A stretch of DNA of 64,000 nt, from assembly GCF_052162025.1 (NCBI RefSeq), contig NZ_CP197401.1:2542001-2606000 (forward strand), written 5' to 3'. This document shows positions 52,920 to 62,915 of this stretch, piece after piece (position 1 is the stretch's first letter; the number at the start of each line of letters is the position of its first letter). The notes under the pieces were generated by a model, which was given only the letters and a program-made list of their open reading frames with translations, was not told where the DNA came from and searched no databases. A program made the position numbers and the translations under genes. The DNA is from Methylobacter sp015476545 (GTDB lineage Bacteria; Pseudomonadota; Gammaproteobacteria; Methylococcales; Methylomonadaceae).

Positions 52920-53423
52920 TTAAGAATGTTTTACTGCACCGACCAACTTTCGGCCAATCAAGAACAGTATCGGTATGCTCGCCAAAATGACTGCAGCACT
53001 CGCTGGGCCAAACCACGCAAGCTTTTCGACATTGATATATCCATCCTGAACCCCAACATACAGTAATGCACTGCACACAGGCAGATTGAATAATAAAGCT
53101 GTTGCCGTACCAGGCGCATATTCTCGCAATACAATTGCCGCCAGCACGTGCGGAAAAAAAACATTCAGCAACATTGTCAAAGCGTAGCCAGCTAGCGCAT
53201 AAGCTGCAACTGTTTGTGGTCCTTGTATTGAGCAGAGATATGCAACCCCATATGCGAGAAGCGTAAGCACTGCTACAGCCAGTCTGAATTCAAGTTCGCC
53301 CACCGGAGCATGCCATCTTCCGGTACGCATCGACCATTTTGGCAAAAATATTGCTTCTTCCGCATTATGCAGAGTGACGGCAAATGCAAAAAGCCATCCA
53401 AGCATGGGGTATGTCATAGACAT
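52920..53423 (-). CDS. HXXEE-domain membrane protein
   Basis: The roughly 167-residue protein has five or six hydrophobic segments and the family-defining LHNAEEAIFLPKW (HxxEE) near the N-terminus, plus NVFFPHVLAAIVLREYAPGT. HXXEE proteins are inner-membrane proteins of unknown function, possibly metal-binding. The ATG at 53423 is chosen; an in-frame TTG at 53438 is possible. Neighbours give no clue. Confidence 0.8.
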   Translation of the reverse strand: MSMTYPMLGWLFAFAVTLHNAEEAIFLPKWSMRTGRWHAPVGELEFRLAVAVLTLLAYGVAYLCSIQGPQTVAAYALAGYALTMLLNVFFPHVLAAIVLREYAPGTATALLFNLPVCSALLYVGVQDGYINVEKLAWFGPASAAVILASIPILFLIGRKLVGAVKHS

Positions 53424-53447
53424 AACCAGGCAAGTCAAGGCAGCAAC

Positions 53448-53476
53448 GCCGGGTTATGGCTATTGCCTAACCCGGC
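53448..53476. terminator. Hairpin between PepSY and HXXEE genes
   Basis: GCCGGGTTA and TAACCCGGC form a perfect 9-bp stem with an 11-nt loop, 9 bp past the PepSY stop. No T-run follows on the minus strand, so termination is possible but not certain. Confidence 0.4.
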
Positions 53477-53484
53477 CGGCCATT

Positions 53485-53988
53485 TTAATCAGAGTCTTCG
53501 TCGGCTTCTATAATTTTGCCGGTAGCCGCATCGACTTCGACTTCCATTTCAAGTCCGTCTCCTGTTTGGATGATAATCTCGTAAACTGCGGTGCCATCCG
53601 ATTCAATTTCATACGCAACCTTGTTAATTATGCCGGTATACTGCGTCAAAGCGATTTTACGGGCTTCAGCTTCATCGATTTTTTTCAAGGCGGCGAAAGC
53701 CGGATGATCGGCACTCGGCAATTCCTGTTCCTTCTTGGTTATTTTGCCGCTGGTTTTATCGCACTTAAATTCCCATTGAGCTCCGTCGGCCGCTTTAAGG
53801 TCGATTTCATAAATCTCGCCGCCGTCAATTACTTTTTTCGCTTCGATTTTGACGATTTCGCCTTTTGCGGTTTCGTTGGCGGCTTTTCGACAGGCGTCTT
53901 CCATTGCCGCATTTTCCTCGGCTATTGCCCCTGCACTTATGATTGCCATCAGGCCGCCCAGATAGAATTGATAGTATTTGATATTCAT
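53485..53988 (-). CDS. Secreted acidic PepSY-domain protein
   Basis: The 167-residue protein has a signal peptide (YYQFYLGGLMAIISAGAIA) and two PepSY-like units: GEIVKIEAKKVIDGGEIYEI with DLKAADGAQWEFKCDKTSGK, and EAEARKIALTQYTGIINKVA with VYEIIIQTGDGLEMEVEVDA. The C-terminus is strongly acidic (GKIIEADEDSD). PepSY proteins may bind metals or inhibit peptidases in the periplasm. Two Cys are present in the mature part. It is monocistronic by appearance. Confidence 0.82.
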   Translation of the reverse strand: MNIKYYQFYLGGLMAIISAGAIAEENAAMEDACRKAANETAKGEIVKIEAKKVIDGGEIYEIDLKAADGAQWEFKCDKTSGKITKKEQELPSADHPAFAALKKIDEAEARKIALTQYTGIINKVAYEIESDGTAVYEIIIQTGDGLEMEVEVDAATGKIIEADEDSD

Positions 53989-55311
53989 TGTCTCTTTATA
54001 TCTCGTTCAATAGTTAGCCTAAATTGTAATTACTAGACAGGCTTGCTTGATCCATAATTACATTACTCTGATTTAGGGAGCTCAAGCATAACATAAACAA
54101 TACTCAAGACAGCTAAAATAGACAGGATTTAGTTGATTCTGAAAAAAGATTTCATAGTTATTGTCGAATCATCTTCGCGGGATTCCTCAAAGGCCGACAA
54201 GCAATATGGCGAGAGATTTAGCCGCGGCCGCCATCAACACGCTGATGTGATCGCCGATGACGTTTTTGGGGAGGATTCCAGCCAGACAGAAGCCGGATTT
54301 GAGATGGCCGATGATACGCGGCTCTGGCGCATTGATCGTAAAAAAGAATTTTATGAGTAAAAAAACCGCCTGAAAACTTGAAAAAGTCGAACGCAAAGCA
54401 TACGCGCTATCTGCAGTTCGCTCTCGAATTTCGCGCCATGTCTTTCGAAAGCATTTAGCGTGAAGCCCATGGCCCGGGCATTTCTGATCAAATCAGAAAG
54501 ATCATTTAGCTGGATATCAAGCCGCTTCGCCTATACGCCTGAGATTGACAGTTTCGCTAACCGAGGAAGGTTATCAAAAATTGGCACAGCGGTATCGCTT
54601 GAATGCTGAAAATAAAGTCATGGAAGTTATGATCTACACAGCCACAGATACAGAAACTGTTAACGCTATGAGCCTATTGTGCGCATTTAGCTATTTTTCA
54701 AAATCCGCATATGTGACTGCGTAGAATATTGTTTACAACCCAAGCTAAAGCGAATTAGCTTTTACGCGCTCTATAAAAGACATAGGTTGTAAAAACACAC
54801 GTTAAAATATAAACACTTGTTGCAATCAATTCACTACCCTCATCAGTTATTCTTATAATCCGCATCAGTGCATTAGTCAGCGTCTCTATTTTCTCTGACA
54901 GAAGAGCCAGACAACCAGCAATAGCTTGACTACGCCAGCTGCCGCCTCATCTGAAGCACTGTCCGGTTGAGCATTCCAAAGGATTAAAGCCCTATCAATA
55001 CTCTAAAACTTAAAGCACTGCTATTTTTCAGTGCCTTAACATGATAACTGTTGTTGATAGTGATTAATACAAAAAACCTATCTAAAGCATGGGAATCAGC
55101 GTCCGATAGGTTCCCTTTTCGGCCTCCAATTTTTACCGACTGAAAATAATCATCATTTAAAACAAAAACATACATATTATTGACTGTCAGTTTTGATAAT
55201 ATTTATCAATAATCCTTTAAAGCCGTGTCACAGCTTTAGATAGGCAGAAATTGACTCCAAAAGAGCAAGGAATTTTCTCGCTGGTCTATTTTCCGCTCCA
55301 GCGACAAGGGT
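53989..55311. other. Long AT-rich stretch with only weak open frames
   Basis: A 75-codon plus-strand frame at 54133-54360 (from a TTG, with RGRHQHADVIADDVFGED) and an ATG-less frame near 54495-54724 (LTVSLTEEGYQKLAQRYRLN) are open but have no recognised domain, so I do not call them as genes; they could be decayed genes. A stem TCGCTGG/CCAGCGA at 55278-55304 follows the lipoprotein stop and may be its terminator. Confidence 0.45.
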
Positions 55312-55590
55312 TTATTTCATCATTGATCTTCTGAACCTATTGTCCAGTTTGTTATTGGTATCTTGAGCTAATTCGGCTGCCCGATTAGCGGCGGCTTCAG
55401 CCGCTTCAGCCTTTGCAGCCGCATCAGCCGCTGCAGTCTGTGCGTTAGCCGCATCAGCGGATGCTTGAGATACTTTAGAATTCAGGCCATCAACTTGCGA
55501 CTGTAAATTTTCAACGTCCGAAGTAGTCGCACAAGCCGTAACCATGCTGAAAATCAGGGAAATCATTGATAATTTCATTACTTTTTTCAT
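55312..55590 (-). CDS. Lpp/OprI-like alanine-zipper lipoprotein
   Basis: The 92-residue lipoprotein has a signal peptide with lipobox VTACATTSD (Cys20), then a heptad pattern VENLQSQVDGLNSKVSQASA that passes into an Ala-rich coiled coil (AAADAAAKAEAAEAAANRAA) and ends NRFRRSMMK. This is the plan of Braun-type and OprI murein lipoproteins, which trimerise in the periplasm; a C-terminal Lys could be joined to peptidoglycan. It is likely outer-membrane anchored. Small and probably highly expressed. Confidence 0.85.
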   Translation of the reverse strand: MKKVMKLSMISLIFSMVTACATTSDVENLQSQVDGLNSKVSQASADAANAQTAAADAAAKAEAAEAAANRAAELAQDTNNKLDNRFRRSMMK

Positions 55591-56252
55591 ATTATTTTTT
55601 CCTTGTTATAGATTATTGTTACAAAAATAACTTATATATTAAGTTAAGCATTTTTTAATGTTGTCCACTTTCAGCGCCTATCTTTACCTTTTTCTCGTCA
55701 ATATTATTAAGAAATAATAGATCAGAGTTTTATACAGTCAATTTTGATGCGCTTTTGTGGCAATTAACTGGCGCTAACAGTTTTATTTAATAAACGTTTC
55801 AAGTATTCAAATAACTCATTTATTCTTAGTCTGAATTATTTGAATATATTTTCATCTTGAAAACTTAATGCGAGCTTAACGAACTGAATTTTAGGATGTT
55901 ACATAAATAAATATATTCCATGTATTACCCTGCCGCCATTGAATATCAGGCTCTCATAAAGAATGGCTCCAATAATCTTATGTATATCAAGTCATTCCGA
56001 GACAGAGCAAAAATTAAATTGGTTATCTGTTTTTTCGCCATACAGGGGTATATCTCTATGTAGAAACGAAAAAACCGGGGTGGCAACGGTGCGATCCTGT
56101 CAATATTGAGGAATCAATTTAAAAATTAATTGATCTTTGGCAGATCAGTGGAGCAATGTTCATTTCCGATAGTTCCAGCCTTGAGTTTTTTCAGTAGTAC
56201 GTCAAATGCGCCGACGAATATAGAAAGGTGGCGTGCTTAAACACTAGGCAGC
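55591..56252. other. Intergenic, no supported gene
   Basis: About 660 bp of AT-rich DNA upstream of the lipoprotein and downstream of the repeat-protein gene. I see no gene, tRNA or clear repeat; the lipoprotein promoter must lie at its left end. Confidence 0.5.
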
Positions 56253-56774
56253 TTAATCGGAAGTATCAACGTCAGGTGTATCAACTTCAGGAATATCTGG
56301 TGTATCAGGTGTGTCAACATCAGGTACATCTGGTGTATCAGGTGTATCGACTTCAGGTACATCTGGTGTATCAGGTGTGTCAACATCAGGCACGTCTGGT
56401 GTATCAGGTGTATCGACTTCAGGTATGTCTGGCGTATCAGGTGTATCGACTTCAGGTATGTCTGGCGTATCAGGTGTATCGACTTCAGGTACGTCTGGTG
56501 TATCAGGTGTATCGACTTCAGGTACGTCTGGTGTATCAGGCGTATCGACTTCAGGTACGTCTGGTGTATCAGGCGTATCGACTTCAGGTACGTCTGGTGT
56601 ATCAGGCGTATCGACTTCAGGTGTATCTGACGTGTTGATGCCAAATGCCTCAACACCAGCCATCTTAATGTAAGTCGGCTCGCTGGATTGATCGCTTGAG
56701 ATTGACGAGCCATTTACGCTACTAACTATACTGCCCATTATGGCAGCTACTATTAATTTTGTTTGTAAACTCAT
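56253..56774 (-). CDS. Secreted protein of 11-residue acidic tandem repeats
   Basis: The 173-residue product has a signal peptide (KLIVAAIMGSIVSSVNG) and a short unique region. From about residue 52 it has about ten tandem copies of TPDTPDVPEVD, with Val/Ile and Glu/Asp variants, ending SD. The encoding DNA is a 33-bp minisatellite. Pro every third or fourth residue and many Asp/Glu suggest an extended, highly acidic, possibly calcium-binding stalk. There is no cell-wall anchor or autotransporter part. Because 33 is a multiple of three, two plus-strand frames are also open across the array; they are considered shadows. Function unknown. Confidence 0.8.
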   Translation of the reverse strand: MSLQTKLIVAAIMGSIVSSVNGSSISSDQSSEPTYIKMAGVEAFGINTSDTPEVDTPDTPDVPEVDTPDTPDVPEVDTPDTPDVPEVDTPDTPDVPEVDTPDTPDIPEVDTPDTPDIPEVDTPDTPDVPDVDTPDTPDVPEVDTPDTPDVPDVDTPDTPDIPEVDTPDVDTSD

Positions 56775-57442
56775 TTGCTTCTCTCAAAGTTCTATTACTG
56801 ATTAAACGGCTACTCAAAAGAATCAGATGAAGCATGAAATCGCGCCTGGGAGATAGTTTTCATGATTATGCGCTAACTGCAAATCTCTATAACTAAGCCA
56901 TAACCCGCTGCACTCGAATCAATAATTGTTGACCGCTTCATGCGGCTTTGATTCCAAACCGATTCATCACATACAGCTCGCCGGGTCAGACTACGCTTCT
57001 TCTACCGCCAACAGTCCTCTCGGCATTGATCACTTCTCCGCCCATCAGCTGGACGCCCAGCCATTTTTCGGTAATGAGGTTGATCCGAAGCCTCTCAGTA
57101 CAAATACGACCGAGAGCTCTTGAACAATCGACATGAGTCATGGGAGAAGGTGGGTTATCGCGCACGAAAATGACTTTGTCCCTTTCAAGCGCAAATTTGA
57201 AGATGAATTTCGCAAATCGTTAGCTATTGCAACTAATTTCGCGCTACTGGATTATGAAAACTTGTACGATGGGAATCAATAAATTAATATTTAATTTATT
57301 GAAATAAAATAAAATTTAGATAATATTGAGATGAGAATTTGATAGTCAATTAATGCATTACTACCATATCAAAGCAACACCTTCGCTTAGATAAGGTTTT
57401 GATTGAATGCCGGGTGATTATTTTTAGAAAGGAAAGTATGAA
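56775..57442. other. Intergenic, no supported gene
   Basis: This 668-bp gap includes a plus-strand open frame at 56926-57123 (LTASCGFDSKPIHHIQ) and, on the other strand, an interrupted frame with RALGRICTERLRINLITEKW. Neither gave a family I recognise; the second could be a decayed gene. The promoter of the repeat protein must lie near 56.8 kb. Confidence 0.45.
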
Positions 57443-57533
57443 TGGCGGAGAGACAGAGATTCGAACTCTGGGTGGGCTACAAACCCACGACGGTTTTCAA
57501 GACCGCTGCCTTAAACCACTCAGCCATCTCTCC
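57443..57533 (-). tRNA. tRNA-Ser (anticodon TGA)
   Basis: The 91-nt gene has an acceptor stem GGAGAGA/TCTCTCC, discriminator G and encoded CCA, anticodon loop CTTGAAA giving TGA, and the long variable arm typical of serine tRNAs (CGTGGGTTTGTAGCCCACC). The T loop is TTCGAAT. It reads UCA and wobble codons. Confidence 0.93.
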
Positions 57534-57619
57534 GCGATCTGTATATATTAACCCAACCACTTTAAAAAGCAACCTTTTTCGTCAGTTTTTTAGCTCAAAA
57601 TCCGACTCAAAATTGAAAA

Positions 57620-60600
57620 TCATCCATAACCGCCTCCTCCTGGAGTTTCAATTTGAATTGCATCGCCAGCTTGAGCCTCAATTTGTGCGCAGCCCGGTAA
57701 ACATTCTATTGTGCCGTTTTTCCGGATAACGCTATTTTTGCCGCATTTCCCCGGTTCTGCGCCGTTGACTGCAAATGTGGGTTTGAACCGGTGACTGGAT
57801 AAAACACTGACGGTCATAGGCTCCATGAATCTGATCCTGCGCTGCACACCATTGCCGCCTTTATGCCTGCCGGTGCCGCCGCTGCCTGCTCTCATTGAGA
57901 ACTCTTCCAATAAAACCGGAAACCGCCACTCCAGCACCTCAGGATCGGTTATGCGGGAATTGGTCATGTGCGTATGAACGGCATCGCAACCGTCAAAATC
58001 AGCGCCAGCTCCCGCACCGCCACAGATCGTCTCGTAGTACTGGTATTGGGCATTGCCGAAGGTCAGGTTATTCATTGTGCCTTGTGATCCTGCCAATACG
58101 CCTAATGCGCCATATAAAGCATCGACAATATATTGCGAAGTTTCGACGTTGCCTGCGACAACCGCCGCAGGATAATGCGGATTTAACAGCGAACCTTCCG
58201 GAATGATGAGTTCCAGCGGTTTCAGACAACCCGCATTCAGCGGGATGTCATGCTGCACTAAGGTTCTGAACACATAGAGCACGGCAGCTTTACAAACGGC
58301 TGACGGCGCATTGAAGTTAGTTGCCGACTGTTTGGAAGTGCCATTGAAATCGATTATCGCTGTTCCGGTTTCCCGATTTACGGTGACAGCTACGACGATT
58401 TCGGCGCCGTCATCCATACTGTAAACAAACTGTCCATCTGGTAGCGACTTCAAGACATGGCGCACCGCCGCTTCGGCATTGTCCTGCACATGCTGCATGT
58501 AGGCCCGGACCGTAGCCAGCGAATAGCTGTCGACCATGTTTTTGAGCTCCTGCCGCCCTTTTTGATTGGCGGCAATCTGAGCCTGCAGATCGGCTATATT
58601 TTGTTCCGGATTGCGTGCAGGATACTTTCCTGACAACAGCCAGTTTCGAATGAGATGCTCCTGAAAATGCCCTCTGCTGACAATCTTCATACCGCTGCTG
58701 AGCACGCCTTCCTCTTCTATTTCCCGACTATGCGGGGGCATTGAGCCGGGCGTGATGCCGCCGACGTCGGCATGATGCCCTCGGGAAGCGACAAAAAACA
58801 ATAGCTCGTTGTCTCTATAAACCGGTGTCACGACCGTAATATCAGGCAGATGCGTTCCGCCATGATAGGGTGAATTCAGCAGATAAACATCGCCTTCCTG
58901 CATGGTGGCGCGCTCTGCCCGCAGCAAGGACTGAACGCTTTCACCCATTGATCCCAGATGCACTGGAATATGGGGCGCATTGGCAACCAACTGCCCTTTT
59001 CCGTCGAAAATGGCGCAGGAAAAATCCAGTCGTTCCTTGATATTGACCGAGTATGCGGTATTTTGCAGCACAAAGCCCATCTGCTCGGCAATGGACATGA
59101 ACAGTTTGTTGAATATCTCCAGCATCACCGGATCGGGTGTCGATGATGCCAGAATGTTCTGCCGGGCTTTGGTTTGTACGCGCGTCAGGATCAAATCCTG
59201 CTGAGCAGTCATTTCGCCCTGCCAATCCGGCTCGATGACGATAGTCGAAGTCGGCTCGATAATAATGGCGGGTCCTGGTATCGGAACGCCGGCTTGCAGT
59301 TGCTCTCTACGGTAAACCGGCGCTTGGTGAAAGTCATTCTGCATGAATACGCGCGTGAGGAACAACGGCTGATCATGCGGATGCTCTGCATAAAACTGCC
59401 GATCTTCGACCTGTTCATTGACGCCGATGACTTCCACAGAAGCTGCTTCGATCACCAGCGGTTTGCCCTGATAAACAAAACCGAATTGCTGCCTGTATTT
59501 GCTTTGAAACGCATTGAGCATCGTTTCCTTATCGGCAAACACGACCGGTAAAGCCGTGTCGGTGCCTTGAAAACGAAGGCGCAGGCGGCCGATTGCGTTA
59601 ATGTGAGCCGCATCGATATGCTGCGCCAGCATCTCCTGGCGGCCGCGCTGTTCAAGGCCCGCTATAATCGATTGCAAATCGGCCAGCGAAGTTTCCTGCC
59701 ACGGCAGTTCCAGCGCCTGTTCTTTCAGCAGCCTGACATCGGCCAACCCCATGCCGTAAGCCGACAAGACGCCGGCCAGCGGATGCAGCAGAATACGTTG
59801 AACGCCCAATCTATCAGCAACCGCACAGGCATGTTGGCCACTGGCCGCGCCATAACAGCATAAACTGTATTGGGAAACATCATAGCCTTTCTGTACCGAT
59901 ATTTTTTTAATCGCGGCCGCCATGTTTTCAACTGCGATGGACAAAAATCCTTCCGCAACCTGTTCCGGGGTTCTATTGTCGCCGGTCTTTGCATTGATCT
60001 GTTCCGCCAATTCGGTGAACAACTGCCTGACTCGGCCCTGATCCAATGGCAGATTACCCTCGGGGCCAAAAACATGGGGAAATAACGGCAGCTTGCCGAG
60101 CAAAATATTGGCGTCGGTAACGGTTAAAGGACCGCCGCGACGATAGCCCGCGGGCCCCGGATTGGCGCCGGCGGAATCGGGCCCTACCCGATAGCGTCCC
60201 GCTTCGAAATGCAGAATGGAGCCGCCGCCTGCAGCGACGGTATGAATATGCATCATTGGCGCACGCATCCTTACGCCGGCCACTTCCGTTTCAAAACTGC
60301 GCTCATATTCACCGGCATAATGAGCGACATCAGTGGATGTCCCCCCCATGTCAAAAGCAATGATCTTATCAAACCCAGCCCTGGCTGAAACAGCCACTGC
60401 GCCGACTATGCCGCCGGCCGGCCCCGAGAGAATGCTGTCTTTGCCTTGAAAACTTGCAGCATCGGTCAAACCGCCGTTTGACTGCATGAACAGCAGGCGG
60501 GCCGCATGACTATTACCATTAATGCCATCGGCCACCTGTTTGACGTAGCGCCTGAGCAACGGCGACAGATAGGCATCAACGACCGTCGTATCGCCCCGGC

Positions 60601-61216
60601 CGACAATCTTCATCAAGGGACTGACCTGATGCGATACTGATATTTGCGGGAAACCGATTTCTTCAGCCAAATCCTGCAATAACCGCTCGTGAGCCGAATA
60701 CCGCCAGGCATGCATCAGCACGATGGCTATGGAGCGAAAACCGGCATCGTAAACAGCCTGCAATTGCTGTCTGGCTTGTTGTTTATCGAGAGGAATCAGA
60801 ATATCGCCCTGGGCGCTAACCCGCTCGTCGATTTCCGTAACGCTTCGATAGAGCTGCTCAGGCAACTGGATGTTCAAGGCAAAAATATCGGGACGGTTCT
60901 GGTAACCGATGCGCAAACAGTCCTTAAAGCCACGGGTTATGATCAAAGCGGTCGGCTCGCCATGCCGCTCCAGCAGGGCATTGGTCCCTACCGTTGTGCC
61001 CATTTTTACCGCCTCTATCATTTCACCGGGCAACACCCCATCCTTAACGCCCAGTATTTCACGCATACCTTGTATAGCAGCATCCTGATAGCGTTCCGGA
61101 TTTTCGGACAGGAGTTTCCGGCTGACAAGCCCGCCTTCAGGACTGCGGGCCACGATATCGGTAAAGGTCCCGCCCCTGTCTATCCAGAACTGCCAGCGAT
61201 TAGATGATTCGATCAT
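57620..61216 (-). CDS. Fused hydantoinase A/B (5-oxoprolinase family) protein
   Basis: The 1198-residue protein joins a HyuA-like ATPase-fold half and a HyuB-like half. The first has DRGGTFTDIVARSPEG, TVGTNALLERHGEPTALIIT, GPAGGIVGAVAVSA and FDMGGTSTDVAHYAG; the second begins near residue 690 with TPDPVMLEIFNKLFMSIAEQ and includes NSPYHGGTHLPDITVVTPVY and GGGGYG at the end. The fusion and length match eukaryote-type 5-oxoprolinase (OplaH), which opens 5-oxoproline to glutamate with ATP. Other hydantoin-type substrates are possible. Cytoplasmic. It is followed on the same strand by none of the glutathione-cycle genes. Confidence 0.93.
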   Translation of the reverse strand: MIESSNRWQFWIDRGGTFTDIVARSPEGGLVSRKLLSENPERYQDAAIQGMREILGVKDGVLPGEMIEAVKMGTTVGTNALLERHGEPTALIITRGFKDCLRIGYQNRPDIFALNIQLPEQLYRSVTEIDERVSAQGDILIPLDKQQARQQLQAVYDAGFRSIAIVLMHAWRYSAHERLLQDLAEEIGFPQISVSHQVSPLMKIVGRGDTTVVDAYLSPLLRRYVKQVADGINGNSHAARLLFMQSNGGLTDAASFQGKDSILSGPAGGIVGAVAVSARAGFDKIIAFDMGGTSTDVAHYAGEYERSFETEVAGVRMRAPMMHIHTVAAGGGSILHFEAGRYRVGPDSAGANPGPAGYRRGGPLTVTDANILLGKLPLFPHVFGPEGNLPLDQGRVRQLFTELAEQINAKTGDNRTPEQVAEGFLSIAVENMAAAIKKISVQKGYDVSQYSLCCYGAASGQHACAVADRLGVQRILLHPLAGVLSAYGMGLADVRLLKEQALELPWQETSLADLQSIIAGLEQRGRQEMLAQHIDAAHINAIGRLRLRFQGTDTALPVVFADKETMLNAFQSKYRQQFGFVYQGKPLVIEAASVEVIGVNEQVEDRQFYAEHPHDQPLFLTRVFMQNDFHQAPVYRREQLQAGVPIPGPAIIIEPTSTIVIEPDWQGEMTAQQDLILTRVQTKARQNILASSTPDPVMLEIFNKLFMSIAEQMGFVLQNTAYSVNIKERLDFSCAIFDGKGQLVANAPHIPVHLGSMGESVQSLLRAERATMQEGDVYLLNSPYHGGTHLPDITVVTPVYRDNELLFFVASRGHHADVGGITPGSMPPHSREIEEEGVLSSGMKIVSRGHFQEHLIRNWLLSGKYPARNPEQNIADLQAQIAANQKGRQELKNMVDSYSLATVRAYMQHVQDNAEAAVRHVLKSLPDGQFVYSMDDGAEIVVAVTVNRETGTAIIDFNGTSKQSATNFNAPSAVCKAAVLYVFRTLVQHDIPLNAGCLKPLELIIPEGSLLNPHYPAAVVAGNVETSQYIVDALYGALGVLAGSQGTMNNLTFGNAQYQYYETICGGAGAGADFDGCDAVHTHMTNSRITDPEVLEWRFPVLLEEFSMRAGSGGTGRHKGGNGVQRRIRFMEPMTVSVLSSHRFKPTFAVNGAEPGKCGKNSVIRKNGTIECLPGCAQIEAQAGDAIQIETPGGGGYG

Positions 61217-61247
61217 GAGCGAATGTCTGTGAATATCGGCAGGTGTG

Positions 61248-61976
61248 TTATTTGCCGAAAGAAATGACAGTACCTACATCAAGGCCAAGCTGCCTCGCAC
61301 TGCCTTTATTGACGGCTATTTCAACCAGGCCGCTGGAGTTTTTATACCAGAAAGCCTGATGTTCGGCGACAGCGCTAAAAGTATCGGCCTGTTCCATAAC
61401 AATACCGTTAACCATCAACGACTTGCCCGCCAACCCTTCATGATAGCGCAAGCCGGTCATGGCATTGCCGTAATGATCAAAATAGATCACTTCAGCCAAA
61501 TCTACAGGCCAAGCGTCCAGATCATGCCTAGTAAACGGTCTCAATAAATCGTCTGCGGCATCACAGGCGAGCCTCGCTGCGGCAGGCGCAAATAAATCCC
61601 TGCCATGAAAGCTCATCGAACACTGTTCGGGACGCCAGACAATTTCAAACCACTGCACCTGTCGGGATTGCACGGCGACCGTATTTAACAGACCATTATC
61701 GGGGCCGACAAAATACTGGCCGTCGGCTTGCAAAACTACCGCTTTGCGTTCGCTTCCGACGCCGGGATCGATCACCGTCAAAAAAATGCTGCCTTTCGGG
61801 AAGCTGTGCCGCAAAGCGGCCAGCAAGTAAGAACTAGCGCGAGGATTAGCAATAGGCGCATTACTGAGCAGATCAATAACCGGATGCGCTGGCGCCATTT
61901 GCCGCAGCACAACCTCCATTTGCCCGGTATACGGCCCGGCCGGCCCAAAGTCAGTAAAAAGAACGATGATTGCCAT
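61248..61976 (-). CDS. SAM hydroxide adenosyltransferase (DUF62) family protein
   Basis: The 242-residue protein starts MAIIVLFTDFGPAGPYTGQM and shows TVIDPGVGSERKAVVLQADG, YFVGPDNGLL and a C-terminal beta-domain with VIYFDHYGNAMTGLR. These match the SAM hydrolase/fluorinase family, in which most members cleave S-adenosylmethionine to adenosine and methionine. The halogenase-specific loop of fluorinase is not present. Physiological role unclear. It ends 31 bp before the start of the hydantoinase and lies 5 bp after ttcA. Confidence 0.9.
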   Translation of the reverse strand: MAIIVLFTDFGPAGPYTGQMEVVLRQMAPAHPVIDLLSNAPIANPRASSYLLAALRHSFPKGSIFLTVIDPGVGSERKAVVLQADGQYFVGPDNGLLNTVAVQSRQVQWFEIVWRPEQCSMSFHGRDLFAPAAARLACDAADDLLRPFTRHDLDAWPVDLAEVIYFDHYGNAMTGLRYHEGLAGKSLMVNGIVMEQADTFSAVAEHQAFWYKNSSGLVEIAVNKGSARQLGLDVGTVISFGK

Positions 61977-61981
61977 AGCCC

Positions 61982-62845
61982 TTATTGAGCTAATATATCC
62001 AACCCGGCGGCATTAAATGAAATGACCTGTTCTTCCTCTCCAGTGGATTCGCCGCGTTTCAGTCCTGCAAAATCGAACAATTGCGTATCGGCCAATTGCG
62101 AAGGCGCCACATTCTGCAGACTGGTAAAGATGGTTTCCAACCGGCCCGGAAACTGTTTGTCCCAGCCTTTCAGCATGACTTTCATGGCCTGCCGCTGCAG
62201 GTTCTCCTGAGAGCCGCACAGATTGCAAGGAATGATCGGGAACTTCTTGAACGCAGCAAACCGTTCAATATCTTTCTCGCGGCAATAGGCCAGCGGCCGG
62301 ATCACGATATTTTTCCTGTCGTCACTGAGCAGTTTGGGCGGCATGGCTTTCAGCTTGCCGCCATAAAAAATATTCAGGAAGAAAGTTTCAAGAATATCGT
62401 CGCGATGGTGGCCTAAAGCGATCTTGGTAATGCCGTTGGCTTCAGCATAACCATACAAGGCGCCGCGCCGCAATCGTGAACAAAGGCCGCAGGTTGTGCT
62501 GCCTTCGGGAATGATGCGCTTGACGATGCTGTAAGTGTCCCTTTCGATAATATGATAAGGAACGCCGATGGATTCGAGATAGTCCGGCAATACATGCTCG
62601 GGGAAGCCCGGCTGTTTCTGGTCCAAATTGACGGCAATCAGTTCGAATTCAACCGGCGCTGTTTTCTGCAGATTGAGCAGAATATCCAATAAAGTATAGG
62701 AGTCCTTACCGCCGGACAGGCACACCATGATCTTATCGCCGTTTTCGATCATGTTATAGTCGGCGATTGCATCGCCTACAGCATGGCGCAAACGTTTCTG
62801 TAATTTATTGAATTGGGTTCTGGATTTTTGATCTGGATCTGACAT
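61982..62845 (-). CDS. ttcA: tRNA 2-thiocytidine biosynthesis protein TtcA
   Basis: The 287-residue enzyme has the PP-loop SGGKDSYTLLDIL (about residues 45-57), TTCGLCSRLRRGALYGYAEA with the CxxC of the iron-sulfur cluster, ALGHHRDDILETFFLNIFYG, and PCNLCGSQENLQRQ with the third Cys. TtcA thiolates C32 of several tRNAs using an [4Fe-4S] cluster and ATP. Full length, core gene, followed closely by the SAM-hydrolase gene. Confidence 0.95.
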   Translation of the reverse strand: MSDPDQKSRTQFNKLQKRLRHAVGDAIADYNMIENGDKIMVCLSGGKDSYTLLDILLNLQKTAPVEFELIAVNLDQKQPGFPEHVLPDYLESIGVPYHIIERDTYSIVKRIIPEGSTTCGLCSRLRRGALYGYAEANGITKIALGHHRDDILETFFLNIFYGGKLKAMPPKLLSDDRKNIVIRPLAYCREKDIERFAAFKKFPIIPCNLCGSQENLQRQAMKVMLKGWDKQFPGRLETIFTSLQNVAPSQLADTQLFDFAGLKRGESTGEEEQVISFNAAGLDILAQ

Positions 62846-62883
62846 GGTCAGAATAATGTTGACTTAATAAAACGAAATAAAGA

Positions 62884-62905
62884 CCGGGGTTCATCAGAAC
62901 CCCGG
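62884..62905 (-). terminator. Rho-independent terminator after fabB
   Basis: CCGGGGTTC/GAACCCCGG form a perfect 9-bp stem with a 4-nt loop, followed on the minus strand by TCTTTATTT. It ends the fabB transcript before ttcA. Confidence 0.75.
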
Positions 62906-62915
62906 ATGGAATACG

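Noticed and set aside
54984..55175. 63-codon minus-strand open frame
   Set aside because: No ribosome site, no domain and an AT-rich composition expected of random open frames.
56253..56640. Tandem repeats that might be a CRISPR array
   Set aside because: Units are contiguous 33-bp coding repeats with no unique spacers, and they translate into a periodic protein with a signal peptide.
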